A stretch of 64,000 nucleotides of DNA from Verrucomicrobiaceae bacterium (GCA_016713035.1 JADJPW010000003.1:124001-188000); one strand, 5' to 3'. Positions 16,732 through 28,400 are shown, counted from the first letter of the stretch. Made by a program: numbers and translations. The notes: generated from the sequence alone by a model not told the origin.

Positions 16732-17805
16732 ATGAGCAAAAAATGGCGCATCGCAGGCATCAACTTCGACCACTTCCACATGGGCGATCTGCTCCGGCAG
16801 ACCCACGAGCACCCAAACGCAGAAATCGTCGCCATCTGTGATGAACACCCCGAGCGCATGCTCGATGCCGCTCGGAATTTCGACCTCAGCACAGACCGCG
16901 TATTCACCGACCACCGCGCCTGCCTGGAAAAAACAAAGCCCGACATCGTCCTCCTCTGCCCTGCCGCCTCACGCCATGGTGAATGGGTCGAAAAAGTCGC
17001 CCCTTTCGGCACCCACATCATCATGGAAAAGCCCTTCGCAGGCACACTGGCCGAGGCCGATGCCATGGTGGCCGCCATGCGCCCGCACGGCAAACTCTTG
17101 ACCATCAACTGGCCCCTCGTCTGGGATGCCGCGCAGCAAACCGCCCACCGCCTCATTCAGGAAGGCCTCATTGGCGAAGTTTTAGAGTTTCATCACCACG
17201 GCGGCAATCGCGGCCCCCTCTATCATGGTGCCGACAAGATCGAAAAAGAACCCTCCGCCGCTGACAAAGGCGCTAGCTGGTTCTACAGCGCCGCGCAGGG
17301 CGGAGGCTCACTGCTCGATTACATGGGATACGGCACTACACTCGGCACCTGGCATCTCGGAGGTCGCTCCCCACTGGAAGTCACCTGCACCTGGGACGAG
17401 CCCGCAGGCCTCGAAGTCGATGAACACGCCATCGCCGTGCTGCGCTATCAAACCGGCCTCAGCAAAACAGAAACACGCTGGGGCACCTTCACCGATCCGT
17501 GGACTCACCAGCCACAGCCCATGTGTGGCTTTGTGCTCAAAGGCACCGATGGCACGATCTCCTGCTACGACTACGCCAAAACGCTCCGCGTACAGACCCG
17601 CTCATGCCCCGAGGGCTACGACATCCCCGCAGCCCCCATCGCTGCACCCAATCGCAACCCCGTCGAGCACGTCATCCACCATCTCGAAACCGGGGCGCCC
17701 CTCATCGGCCCATTACGCCTCGACATCTCACGCATCGGCCAACAAATCGTCGATACCGCCTTCCAAAGCGCCAAAGCAAAACGTACCCTACCACTGCTAC
17801 CGTGA
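16732..17805 (+). CDS. Gfo/Idh/MocA-family NAD(P)-dependent oxidoreductase
   Basis: About 357 residues from MSKKWRIAGINFDHFHMGD. The frame opens 11 codons earlier, but this ATG starts directly before the first beta strand of the Rossmann fold. Residues 5-120 are the N-terminal nucleotide-binding domain, with the characteristic second-strand acidic stretch VAICDEHPERM and the EKPFAGTLAEADAMV motif (EKP is the family hallmark Lys). The remainder is the alpha/beta substrate domain (GGSLLDYMGYGTTLGTW). Members oxidise sugars or sugar-like polyols; the substrate cannot be told. Verrucomicrobia and planctomycetes carry many paralogs. It is divergent from gcvT and convergent with the DUF1501 gene, sharing an inverted repeat at the stop codons. 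The nucleotide-binding glycine motif is atypical (GINFDHFHMG). Confidence 0.9.
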   Translation: MSKKWRIAGINFDHFHMGDLLRQTHEHPNAEIVAICDEHPERMLDAARNFDLSTDRVFTDHRACLEKTKPDIVLLCPAASRHGEWVEKVAPFGTHIIMEKPFAGTLAEADAMVAAMRPHGKLLTINWPLVWDAAQQTAHRLIQEGLIGEVLEFHHHGGNRGPLYHGADKIEKEPSAADKGASWFYSAAQGGGSLLDYMGYGTTLGTWHLGGRSPLEVTCTWDEPAGLEVDEHAIAVLRYQTGLSKTETRWGTFTDPWTHQPQPMCGFVLKGTDGTISCYDYAKTLRVQTRSCPEGYDIPAAPIAAPNRNPVEHVIHHLETGAPLIGPLRLDISRIGQQIVDTAFQSAKAKRTLPLLP

Positions 17806-17818
17806 GCCATCGCTCACG
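17801..17818. terminator. Palindrome spanning both convergent stop codons
   Basis: CGTGAGC-CATC-GCTCACG is a 7-bp perfect stem. The TGA of the oxidoreductase (17803-17805) and the TGA of the DUF1501 gene (17814-17816, minus) lie in opposite arms. No T-run follows on either strand, so it is a weak candidate for a bidirectional terminator. Confidence 0.45.
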
Positions 17819-19214
17819 TTAAAATATCCTGGATCACCTTCGCCCCCTCCACACCGCTAAGGCGAGCATCCAGCCCCTGGAATTTAAAGCTAAAGGCATC
17901 ATGACGAATGCCCAGCTGATGCAGCATCGTCGCATGAATATCGTGAACGGTCGTGATCTTCTCGATGGCCGCATATCCCAGATCATCCGTCGCCCCATGC
18001 ACCATGCCACCCTGGATACCCCCACCCGCCATCCAGACCGACATCGCCTTATTATGGTGATCACGCCCGCTACCCCCCTGCGACATCGGCGTCCGGCCAA
18101 ACTCACCCGCCCACACGATGAGCGTACTCTCCAGCATCCCGCGCTGCTTTAGATCCGTGATCAGCGCCATACATGCGCGGTCGATTTCCTGGGCCTTGAG
18201 CGCCACCCCCTCCTTCACCCCGCCGTGATGATCCCAATCCTTGTGATACAACTGAATAAACCTTGTGCCACGCTCCGCCAGACGCCGCGCTAGGAGGCAA
18301 TTCGCAGCAAATGAGCCATCCCCTGGCTGGCAGCCATAAAGCTCGAGAATTTTTGCCCCCTCTTGGCTCACATCCATCAAATCCGGCACACTCGCCTGCA
18401 TCTGAAAAGCCATCTCATATTGCGCGATACGCGTCGCGACCTCAGGATCATCCACCAGCGCATCATGAGCCCGATTGAGTGCATTAATCGCCCCGATATC
18501 CGCCCCCTGGCGCTCCCTCGTCACACCCGCCGGATTTGTTAGATACAAAACAGGATCACCCTTTGCTCGAAGCTGCACACCTTGGAACTTCGACGGCAAA
18601 AAGCCACTGCTCCACTGCCTCGCCGCAATGGGCTGATTTTGTCCCCCCTTGCCCAAAGAAGTCAGCACCACAAACCCCGGCAGATCAGATGCCTCAGTCC
18701 CCAGACCATAAGTCACCCAAGCACCCATACTAGGCCGTCCAGCAATCTGTGACCCCGTATTCATGAACATATGAGCTGGATCATGATTAATCGCATCCGT
18801 CGTCATGCTGCGAATCAGACAAATGTCATCCATGACACTCCCGATATGAGGAAACAGCCCACAAATCTCGATTTGGCTTTTTCCGAACTTCGCAAACGCA
18901 TGCTGAGGGCCAAAACACATCAGCGGTCGTCCCTGAAGCTGCGCGAGCTGCTGCCCCTTCGTAAAAGACTCCGGCATCGGCTTACCATCCATCTGCGCCA
19001 GCTTCGGCTTCGGATCAAAAGTCTCTAAGTGTGACGGTCCGCCTGCCATCGTCAGCCAAATCACCCTCTTTACCTTCTGCGGCAAAGGCGGCACACCGAT
19101 CACCCCTTTCACCGGAGCCGCCATCGTTGGGCGCAGCAAAGAAGCGAGCGCCAAAGCACCCAGCCCATGAGAGGTTTTACCGAGAAATGTTCGACGAAGC
19201 GTAGATGAAGCCAT
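17814..19214 (-). CDS. DUF1501 secreted (Tat) protein
   Basis: 466 residues. The N-terminus has a twin-arginine signal (STLRRTFLGKTSHGLGALALASLL), as in most DUF1501 proteins. Family landmarks include VIWLTMAGGPSHLETFDPKP, the metal-site-like MTTDAINHDPAHMFMNTG, DWDHHGGV, and the C-terminal VWAGEFGRTPMSQGGSGRDHH. DUF1501 proteins are alkaline-phosphatase/sulfatase-superfamily relatives of unknown substrate, abundant in Planctomycetes and Verrucomicrobia and usually paired with DUF1549/DUF1553 cytochrome proteins. No such partner lies beside this copy. It is convergent with the Gfo/Idh/MocA gene. The predicted location is periplasmic or outer envelope. The function is unproven for the family. 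Confidence 0.92.
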   Translation of the reverse strand: MASSTLRRTFLGKTSHGLGALALASLLRPTMAAPVKGVIGVPPLPQKVKRVIWLTMAGGPSHLETFDPKPKLAQMDGKPMPESFTKGQQLAQLQGRPLMCFGPQHAFAKFGKSQIEICGLFPHIGSVMDDICLIRSMTTDAINHDPAHMFMNTGSQIAGRPSMGAWVTYGLGTEASDLPGFVVLTSLGKGGQNQPIAARQWSSGFLPSKFQGVQLRAKGDPVLYLTNPAGVTRERQGADIGAINALNRAHDALVDDPEVATRIAQYEMAFQMQASVPDLMDVSQEGAKILELYGCQPGDGSFAANCLLARRLAERGTRFIQLYHKDWDHHGGVKEGVALKAQEIDRACMALITDLKQRGMLESTLIVWAGEFGRTPMSQGGSGRDHHNKAMSVWMAGGGIQGGMVHGATDDLGYAAIEKITTVHDIHATMLHQLGIRHDAFSFKFQGLDARLSGVEGAKVIQDILT

Positions 19215-19394
19215 GAGTGCACTACCAACGTATCAAACTCACCGATTTTCACCTATTCCCTCCTATCGGAACCACACAAGCACCTCCAATCACAGCCCCC
19301 CAAGTGCAAAGCACCACGAGGCCTCCGATTACTGCACTACCGGTAGCATCCCTCCTCGCTTCATCACTTCCTATACTACATGCGGTTAGCATTC

Positions 19395-19417
19395 GGGCTG
19401 CCCCGTTTGGGCAGCCC
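19395..19417 (-). terminator. Hairpin downstream of argG
   Basis: GGGCTGCCC-CGTTT-GGGCAGCCC is a perfect 9-bp GC-rich stem, 27 bp past the argG stop. It lacks a strong T-run on the minus strand, so it is either a weak intrinsic terminator or an mRNA 3'-end stabiliser. The rest of 19215-19444 shows no gene. Confidence 0.65.
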
Positions 19418-19444
19418 TTTGCTGGTGGGGCTAAAAAAGGGCGA

Positions 19445-20677
19445 TTATTTCTTCCGGTCGCGGAGGGCGGCGGTTTTTAGGCGCAGGCCGTTGAGGCGGA
19501 TGAAGCCGGTGGCGTCGTCTTGGTTGTAGGCCTTGGTGGGGTCTGCTTCCATGGTGGCGATCTGCGGGTTGTAGAGGCTGTAGAGGCTCTTGCGACCTGC
19601 GGCGATGATGTTGCCTTTGTAGAGCTTCACCCGGACGGTGCCGCTGACTTTTTGCTGGCTCTCGGTGACGAGTGCCTGGAGGGCGAGGCGCTCAGGGGCG
19701 TACCAGAAGCCATTATAGACGAGTTGGGCGTATTTGGGGATGAGGCTGTCACGCAGGTGCATGACTTCGCGGTCCATGGTGAGGCTCTCGATCTGGCGGT
19801 GGGCGAAGTGGAGGATGCTGCCGCCGGGGGTTTCATAGACGCCGCGGCTTTTCATGCCGACGAAGCGGTTTTCCACCATATCGACGCGGCCCACGCCATG
19901 TTTACCGCCGAGCTTGTTGAGCATTTTCATGACGGCGAGCGGATCGAGCACTTTGCCGTTCACCGCGATGCAGTTGCCTTTTTCGAACTCAAGGATGACG
20001 GTTTCGCCTTTTTCTGGGGCGTCTTCTGGGAAGACGGAGAGGGTGTTGAAGTAGTCTTTGTATTTGGGATCGCTGGCGTCGAACCAGGGGTCTTCGAGGA
20101 TGCCGGCTTCATAGCTGATGTGAAGGAGGTTCCGGTCCATGGAGAAGGGCTTTTTGGCGCTAGCTTGGACAGGAATTTTCTTTTCTTCGCAGTAGGCGAT
20201 CATTTCGGCGCGGCCTGGAAACTGGGTGCGGAAGCGCTCGTCACGCCAGGGGGCAATGATGTCGATTTCTGGAGCCAAAGCGGCTGCGGTGAGCTCAAAG
20301 CGGACTTGGTCGTTGCCTTTGCCGGTGGCGCCGTGGGCGATAGCTCCGGCTTTTTCAGCTTTGGCGATCTCGACCATGCGTTTGGCGATGAGGGGGCGGG
20401 CGATGGAGGTGCCTAGGAAGTACTGGCCTTCGTAGATGGCTCCGGCCTGGATCATGGGGAAGATGAAATCGCGGGCGAACTCCTCTTGGAGGTCATCGAT
20501 GTAGATTTTGGAGGCACCAGTCTTTTTAGCCTTCGCGTTGAGCCCCTTCAACTCATCGTCCTGGCCGATATTGGCACAAAAGGCGATCACTTCGGCCTGA
20601 TAGGTGTCTTTGATCCAGGAAAGAAGGACGGAGGTGTCGAGGCCGCCGGAGTATGCGAGGACGATTTTTTGGCTCAT
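19445..20677 (-). CDS. argG: Argininosuccinate synthase
   Basis: 410 residues, standard for ArgG. The N-terminal ATP-binding P-loop is KIVLAYSGGLDTSVLLSW. It is followed by GQDDELKGLNAKAKKTGA, YEGQYFLGTSIARPLIAKR, the HGATGKGNDQVRFEL motif and APWRD. The substrate-binding half includes YCEEKKIPV, KKPFSMDRNLLHISYE and GVGRVDMVENRFVGMKSRGVYETPG in the expected order. It joins citrulline and aspartate in the cytoplasmic arginine pathway. It stands alone here, since argH and other arg genes are not adjacent. The start ATG is followed by the first beta strand, as in other ArgG proteins. A strong hairpin lies just downstream. Confidence 0.98.
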   Translation of the reverse strand: MSQKIVLAYSGGLDTSVLLSWIKDTYQAEVIAFCANIGQDDELKGLNAKAKKTGASKIYIDDLQEEFARDFIFPMIQAGAIYEGQYFLGTSIARPLIAKRMVEIAKAEKAGAIAHGATGKGNDQVRFELTAAALAPEIDIIAPWRDERFRTQFPGRAEMIAYCEEKKIPVQASAKKPFSMDRNLLHISYEAGILEDPWFDASDPKYKDYFNTLSVFPEDAPEKGETVILEFEKGNCIAVNGKVLDPLAVMKMLNKLGGKHGVGRVDMVENRFVGMKSRGVYETPGGSILHFAHRQIESLTMDREVMHLRDSLIPKYAQLVYNGFWYAPERLALQALVTESQQKVSGTVRVKLYKGNIIAAGRKSLYSLYNPQIATMEADPTKAYNQDDATGFIRLNGLRLKTAALRDRKK

Positions 20678-20789
20678 GAGGGATGGAGAGGCAGTTTAGG
20701 GAAAAAGGCCGGTTTGGGGCCTGGGGGTGGCGAGGATAGGCCCGAAAGAGAGGGTGTCGAGTGCCTGAAGGTGGTTTTTCAGGAGATGT

Positions 20790-20892
20790 GAGCCGGGCAA
20801 CTTACAAATGAATCTAAATAATTACAATTTTAGTCGAATTGTATTGAATTTATAGCTCAAGTGATTAACTATGGAATAATTCATATAAAATA
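20790..20892 (+). promoter_or_regulatory. AT-rich upstream island of giant C
   Basis: About 90 bases of A/T-rich sequence precede the giant C start, in contrast to GC-rich argG upstream. It parallels the islands before giants A and B. A promoter is inferred; no boxes are assigned. Confidence 0.45.
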
Positions 20893-22404
20893 ATGAGTCT
20901 AATTTCAGCAACTGGCACCCAAACCAGAAAGTATTTCCATGTTTTTCATAGGAATACCCAGGCTGCCCGCGCGAAGTCGCGGGTGAGAGACTTATTGCCC
21001 ACAGGACTTACCTTGGAAAGACATCAGGAATTAACCGAAGACATAAAAACCAGTGGGTGGCAGTGGCTAGGAAGATTTTTCAAGGCTTCTCCCTTGCTAC
21101 TCGCCATGGCGAGTACCGCTATGGCCCAGACAACCGGTACACTCTACAAGGTGACGCGTGTGGGACAAGATGTGCTGGGCGGGCAAACGAATGACCATGC
21201 GCAGTGTATCATGACTATGTCTCCGAACGGCCAGTATGTGGCCGGTGTGCGCTTCGGGGCGACGACGCGTGGTTTTTACATGACGACTGGAACTCCCGTC
21301 GTCACGGAGATCCCGAAGGTAACAGGTTCAAGTCCGTATGCCTTGGCCAATGACATCAACGACAGCGGTAACAGTGTCGGCCACGAAAAATGGACCAGCG
21401 GGGCAAATGTGAACGTGATCGCGTGGTTCCATAATCGGACGGCGGGCACCACGGTGCGGCTGCTCACGCCCTTTGATGCCAATGCGAGCATCACGGCCAT
21501 TCCCACCTCGATGACGAGTGATAGTGCGTATGCTTTTGGTAGTGTGGATTCGGATGGTCCTGCTGGACCGACTCTGGCTGTGGGGGGTTACTGGAATCTT
21601 AGCACCCGTGCTTGGACAGCTATTAGCGGCGTGCGTGAAGTGCTGGATGCCTCCGCAGATGGCACAAAGCTGCTTGTCATCGGCACGGATGGCTCCGGCA
21701 AGATTCTGAGTGGTAGTGTGGCTGGTGGGTGGCCGACGACGGTTTATTCCTACACCACACCACGCTCCGCTGGTAAAGTGAGCCCGAATGGCCGCTATGT
21801 GGGTGCCTCCCAGCGCATCTCGGGTGTCCCGACTCCCTTTATTTATGACACGGTGGCAGGTACTCGGACGAATCTGGCGCTGGTCAGTCCCCAGGACAAT
21901 CTAGGCGGGATCATCGGTGCTGTGAGCGATACGGGGCGTGCATTGGGGACAATTTATACCAGTGGGGCGGCTGGAAGCTTCGCGGTGCTTTGGACATCAC
22001 CCACGGCTGCCTACACACGAGTTTCGAATTTGCTGGTGAGTGATGGTCACACGGCATTGCAGCCGTCTTTGACGTCGTGGAATGTGTACAATGGTGGTGA
22101 TGGCATGTCGGCGGATGGTTTGACCTGGGGTGTGTATGGCTCTGGCCCGCTGGGCTTTGAGGATTCACTTTTGTGGCAGCAGCAGTGTCCAGCGATCACT
22201 GTCACGCCTACGACGCTGGCGGATGGTACGGTCGGGGCACTTTACACAGCGACTTTGAACGCCGCTGGCGGCAGTGGCTCCTATACCTGGACGGCAGGGG
22301 GTGCTGGCGGAGGGGCTTCAAGTGGCGGGGGGGACTCCGACCACCGCGAATGGTGCGGGCGTCAGTGTCACTGTCCGTGCTACCGATGCCAATGGCTGCT
22401 ATAA
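20893..22404 (+). CDS. Giant C, N-terminal part (upstream of frameshift)
   Basis: 503 codons before the frame is lost. An unusual 55-residue leader (MSLISATGTQTRKYFHVFHR...) precedes a classical signal sequence at residues about 58-78 (WLGRFFKASPLLLAMASTAMA), so the true start may be internal or this may be an extended signal region. The leader DNA contains a 6-bp palindrome at 20966-20983. Residues about 80-430 look like a beta-propeller of HAF-type extracellular repeats (MSPNGQYVAGV, DINDSGNSVGH, VSPNGRYVGASQ, GMSADGLTWGVYG). A He_PIG repeat then starts (CPAITVTPTTLADGTVG) and is broken by the frameshift near 22299; the last 35 or so residues of this frame are out of phase. It continues as the frame at 22274-40282. 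Confidence 0.82.
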   Translation: MSLISATGTQTRKYFHVFHRNTQAARAKSRVRDLLPTGLTLERHQELTEDIKTSGWQWLGRFFKASPLLLAMASTAMAQTTGTLYKVTRVGQDVLGGQTNDHAQCIMTMSPNGQYVAGVRFGATTRGFYMTTGTPVVTEIPKVTGSSPYALANDINDSGNSVGHEKWTSGANVNVIAWFHNRTAGTTVRLLTPFDANASITAIPTSMTSDSAYAFGSVDSDGPAGPTLAVGGYWNLSTRAWTAISGVREVLDASADGTKLLVIGTDGSGKILSGSVAGGWPTTVYSYTTPRSAGKVSPNGRYVGASQRISGVPTPFIYDTVAGTRTNLALVSPQDNLGGIIGAVSDTGRALGTIYTSGAAGSFAVLWTSPTAAYTRVSNLLVSDGHTALQPSLTSWNVYNGGDGMSADGLTWGVYGSGPLGFEDSLLWQQQCPAITVTPTTLADGTVGALYTATLNAAGGSGSYTWTAGGAGGGASSGGGDSDHREWCGRQCHCPCYRCQWLL

Positions 22405-25400
22405 GGATCAAGCGGTGAGCATCCAGATATGCCCAGTGATCACGCTTTCTCCGGCAACTGTGCCCGCAGCCCAGGTGGGGGTGAATTATAACACGCTACC
22501 AGGCACGCTTATCAGCGCCGCAGGAGGCACGCCCAGTTACACGTTCGCACTCGCGGCCTCGCCGACACCACCTGCCTGGCTTACGATCACCAGTGGTGGC
22601 CAGCTCGGTGGCACGCCGCCTACCAGCTCCGGCGCTCAAACTTTCGCTGTGATCGCCACGGATGCGAATGGTTGCACGGGCACACGCACCTACACACTCG
22701 ATACGAATGCTGCTGGGATCGGAAATCTCGTCTTTGTGGACATGAATAATGATGGCATCCGCCAGAGCACGGAAAGTGGCATCCCTGGCATCACGGTGCA
22801 GCTCTGGAGCACGGGGGCTGACGGTCTGCGAGGAGGCGGTGATGATGTGAAAGTGGGCGCTGACATTCAGACGGACTGGAATGGCGCTTATGCCTTCACG
22901 GGTCTGGCTCCTTATACCTACTACGTTCGGATTCCCGCTCCACCTGCCTTTTACCCACAGGTGAGCGCCAATGGTGATCCAGCTGACAATGGCCAAAATA
23001 ATGACTCCAATGCGATTCAGCCCGGTGGCAGTGGCACAGAGGTCTTTTCGCCAGTCATCACACTCACCAGCGGTGCAGAGCCAGCCAGTGGAGTCGATGG
23101 CGATGATGCCAATACGGACAGCACCGTCGATTTTGGCTTTGCAAACCTCGATCCGTGCTACGCGGCCAATTTGTTCGCCAATCCAAGCTTTGAATTCGAC
23201 GGCACGCCGAATGCGACGGGCACAGCGATGGCTGTCCTCGGCTACAATGGCACCTCAACGAGTTTTGGAGCTGGAATCAATGCTTTGCAATGGATCGGCA
23301 ATGTGAATGGCAGCTCTGGACTCGGTGAGCCCATTCAAAATGTTCAAGTTCTGCCCGGTAACAACACAGGTACGGTTTCATGGATCGAAGCGGGCAAAGC
23401 ACGCCACGGACGGCGCATGCTGCTGTTCCAAAATACCAGCGCCTGTGTCAGTCTGCGACCCGTGAGTGGTGGATGGAGCTCGCAGCTCACTGCTGGAAAG
23501 ACGTATGAGCTCAGTGTGTGGGCCGCGAATGCGAGCGCAGCCAATGCGAGTGTCATTTGGGATCTAGGAGCAGCTAGCGGACAGATTTTCCAGATCATCG
23601 GCGGAGCAACCCCTGGCTTCTACCAGTACTACACCGTGCCGCAGTCCGAGCTGACGGGCACACCCGTGCCAAACTTTACCAGCGCGGATTACACGAGCAC
23701 GAATTGGACACTGGCAACAGCCAATACCGCACAGCCTACCTGGCGGCAATATCGGTACACATTCCGCATCAATCCCGCAGCCACTATCGCCCAGATCGAC
23801 AGTGCGAACTTCGTCCTCAGCGGTGGTACAGCTACCAATCCGCTGGCGGCTGACTATGTCGCCCTCTGCGAAATCACTCCGCCCAATGCACTCACTCTCG
23901 GTGGCAGCATCTGGGATGATGCGAACAACAACGGTATCAAAGACGCTGGTGAGGCACACTTCGGTGCGGGCAGCATCTCTGGCATCAGCTTGTACAAATC
24001 CACCAACGTCACTGTCGGAGATGGAGATGACATTCTCATCACCACGACTGCCACCACCGCTGCTGCGGTGAATAATTACAGCTTTGGCAGCCTCGCTCCG
24101 GGTAATTATTACGTACAGTTCACTCCTTCCACCATCCAAAAAACTGGCGGCACGCCTGACACCGCCGATAACCGCGAGAACAACGACAACAACGGCATCC
24201 AGCCAAGTGGTCCAGGCACGCAAATCCGCTCGCCCATGATCGCTCTGGCCTACGGCACCGAGTCCATCACGGATGGTGATACCAATCCTGACACCGAGTA
24301 CACCATCGACTTTGGTCTCTGGAGTGGCCTGTGCCTCGGTGATCAGATCTTCATCGATAGCAATGGTAACGGTCTCTTCGACAGCGGCACGGATGCAGTG
24401 AGTGGCCTGACTACGCTCAATGTTGAGCTACTTGATAATGCCAACACGATCATTACTAGCACCAATCCGAACGCCTCCGGGCAGTATCTCTTCCGCATCT
24501 ACACTCCAGGCAGTTACAAAGTGCGTCTCCCCACGCCTCCGAGCAGCGCACCACTCGTGGCGATCAATTCCGTCACGCTCGACAACAGCATCAACAATGA
24601 CAACAACGGCGTGCAGACCGGAGCTCAGAGCACCGCCATCGTCTCGACCACCCTGACCCTCACGTCCGGTGCCGAGCAGCCCTCCGGCATCGGCAACGAC
24701 GAAAAAACGCTCGATATAGGCCTCCGTGCATGCCCAGCGGGCACTTTCAGCCCAGCAGGAGCAACTCTGCCCAATGCGATCGTCGGCACGAACTACAACA
24801 CCATCGGCGGCACTGCGGTGACAGCTACCGGCGGCATCGGATCCTACACATACTCGCTTGCAGCAGGCTTCCCCGCCTGGATGAGCATTAACAGCGCTTC
24901 AGGTCAGCTCGCAGGCACACCCACCGCCTCCGCCACGGGTGTAGGCGTCACCATCATCGCTACCGACACGAAAGGCTGCTCCAGCAGCAAAGCCTATACC
25001 TTCAATATCACCTGCCCCGCGATCACCCTCACTTATGGCTCAGCCTCGCAAGTTACTGTTGGCACAGCCTATACGCAAGATGTCGGTGCCACGGCTTTGG
25101 TTAGCAATGGTATTGGAGTCACTTGGAATCTATTTGGAGCTCCTGCGGGCTTCTCCATCGATCCGCTTAATGGCAAAATCACCGTGGCAAGTACAGTGCC
25201 CGTCGGACTCTATTCTTTGAAAATTCGCGCCACGCTCGTTGCTCCATACAACAGCTGCTTTATGGAAAAGTCACCGGACTATACTTTCCGTGTCTGCCCC
25301 GTCCTCGCTCTCAATAATATCAATCTCACTCCGCCAGTCGGCTCTCCTTACTCCGACACCATCACGGTCTCCAACTCCACTGGCGGCACCGTCACTTTCT

Positions 25401-28400
25401 CCACCGCCTCCGCTCAGCCTATCGGCGGATGGCTCACACTCGCCTCCAACGGTGCTCTCTCTGGCACGCCGCCCAATACGACCCCCGTCACCTTCACCGT
25501 CACCGCTACTGATGGCAATGGCTGCACCGGCCAGCGCACCTACACGATCACTCCTGGGTGCCCCGCGATCACTGTTACTACCGCTACCGCCTCCCCGATG
25601 GCACTCACGCGTGGCACCGCGATGAGCACTCTCACCTTCTCCGCCACTGGTGGTGGTGCCTCCACCTACATCTGGAGCCTCAATGGCACACTGCCATCCG
25701 GTTTGACCCTCAATTACTCCACTCCGGCTGCCTCCGTGACCATCACGGGCACGCCAGATGATGTGGAGAGCCGCACCTTCACACTCACAGCGACCACAGC
25801 AGGTGGTTGCGTCGGCACGAGTGCAAACTTCACCATCAACGTCGATTGCCCGACGATGACCATCACCCCCAGCAGCGCTGGACCCTTCACGCAATACGCA
25901 GACATCACCAATGTCACCTTCAGCGTCACCAATGCCAAGGCTCCTCTCTCCTGGAGTGCCACCAATCTACCCGCTGGCCTCACTTTAAGCACGGCAGGGG
26001 TTCTGGATGGAATCCCGACTGCTGCACCGGCTACTTACAACACGGTCACCATCCAAGTCACCGATGCTGATAACTGCACCTCTTCACGCGTCGTGCCCAT
26101 CACCATCACCTGCCCTGCGGTCACTGTCGGAGCCTTCACCTTGGCCGATGGCATCGTCGGCACCGCCTACACGAATGTACAGCTCACAGCCAGCACGGCG
26201 GGCGCTGGAGTGCAGACTTACACCTGGAGTGTCTCCCCGGCTCTGCCTGCTGGTTTGAGCCTAAGCACTGGCGGATTGATCACTGGCACGCCAAGCACAC
26301 CAGTGGGCAATGCGACCTATCGCTTCACGGCGAGCAATCCGAATGCCTGCACCGGTTTCCGCGATGTCGATCTGCGTGTTCTATGCCCTACGATCACCAT
26401 CACTGATGGTGCAGCCATGCAGAGCATCACTGGCACCGCTTACACGCAAACGACCGGTTTTAGCGCTTTGGTAAGCAACGGAATCGCGACAACCTGGAGT
26501 CTGGTATCTCCACCCGCTGGATTCTCCATCGGACCTGCTGATGGCAAGCTAAGTGTGACCTCGGCCGTGGCCACTGGACTCTACTCACTGACTGTCCGTG
26601 CGACCCTAGTGGCACCCTATACGGCCTGCTCACAGACTAAAGCCGTCAGCTACCGTGTCTGTCCCGTCTTTACCTGGACACCCGCGAGTCTGCCAGATGC
26701 TGTGGTAGGCAGTAATTACTCTTCTGTTGCCACTTTACTCACAGCCACCAGCAATGCGGCGATCAGCTCCTATACCATCACCACAGGCCCATCATGGCTT
26801 TCTGTGAATGCTAGTGGTCAACTCTCTGGCACACCGACGACCACGGCAACCGGCATCAACGTGACTGTCACAGCCACAGACGCCTATGGCTGCACAGGCA
26901 CCTACACAGACATCATCGACGTTCTTTGCCCCGCGATCACCATTACGGACGGCTCATCATTGACGGCACAGCAACCGCTGCCATTTACGCAACTCACGGG
27001 TTTCACCGCGAGTGTCTCCAATGGTCGTGCTGTTACTTGGAGTCTGATCACTCCCCCAGCGGGATTCTCCATTGGCTCTGCGGATGGGAAAATCTCCATT
27101 GCAGCAGGTACGACAGCTAGCCTCTACACTCTAACCGTGCGTGCTACGCTCGCCTCCCCTTATCAGGCCTGTTACCAAAATAAGACGGTCTCCTTCCGCG
27201 TTTGCCCCGCCATCAGCTTGGGCGACTTGACCACTCCCATCATCGGCTCGCCCTACACGCATACATTGAGTGCTTCTGGCGGCACTGGCCCCTACACCTA
27301 TTCGGATGCGGGCACATTGCCAACGGGCTGGCTCACACGTACGGGTGATAGCCTCTCCGGCACGCCGACTTCAGGGGTCTTGAACTTCACCATCATCGCC
27401 ACGGATGCGAATGGCTGCCAAGGCTCACGCACCTACACACTCACACCAGGCTGCCCTGCGATCACGGTGAATCCGCCAACAATGCAGACAATCTTTGTCG
27501 GAGCACCCTTTACACAAGTTTTCACTGCCAGTGGTGGCACGGGCAGCTACTCCTACAGTGTGACTGCTGGCAGCATACCTGCCTGGGCGACGTGGAATGC
27601 CGCCACAGGCACCCTCTCAGGCACACCGCAGGATGGCTCCGCGCTCGATTTCACCATCACGGCAACTGATAGCGCTTCATGCACCGGATCACGCCTTTAC
27701 CAACCGGTGCCTGTGAGCACCGAGCGTGGTGACGACCTCGTCACGATCAACGCCGCCGATGGCGTCAATAAAGCCTCCAACCTCCTCTACATGGGAGCCT
27801 TCCTTCCCGATGCTGAAAACGCCTTCTCCATCGGCGACACCGATGACGGAACAAATGCGGATGACGAAGACATCGCCATGCCGACACAGATCTACCTGGG
27901 CACTCAAAACACGCTCACTGCGGCAGTAACAGTCCCCACGAATATCGCGCTCCTCAGTGGCAGCACAGGTCGAATTCGCGGCTTTGTGGATTGGGATGAA
28001 GATCCTGCCACAGCTCCCAATGCTACACTGGCTCAGCAGATTCTCGATACCTCACGAGACTACACTTTCAGCTTCACGCCGCCGTATGGCACTCTTCCAG
28101 GCACCAAGCGTCTGCGCCTTCGAATTCAGGAAACCGGCAACAATGTCACCTACAATGCATCGACACCGACTCGACTCGGAGAAATCGAAGACCACTTCAT
28201 CACCGTTGTCGCAGCGATGGATTACGGTGACCACGCCACCTGGCCACTCGTTGGAAACGTCGCTAGCTCGAATATTTACATCGGGTCCATCACGCCCGAT
28301 GCGGAGGCACTTTATCCTACCACTGGAAACGCGGATGCAGATGACTCCACAGCCTCTGGTGGTGTCGATGACGAGGATTTGAGCCTGCCAAACATTCCAG

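Noticed and set aside
19520..20416. 298-codon plus-strand ORF inside argG
   Set aside because: argG on the minus strand is unmistakable, and the antisense frame has no recognisable domain.
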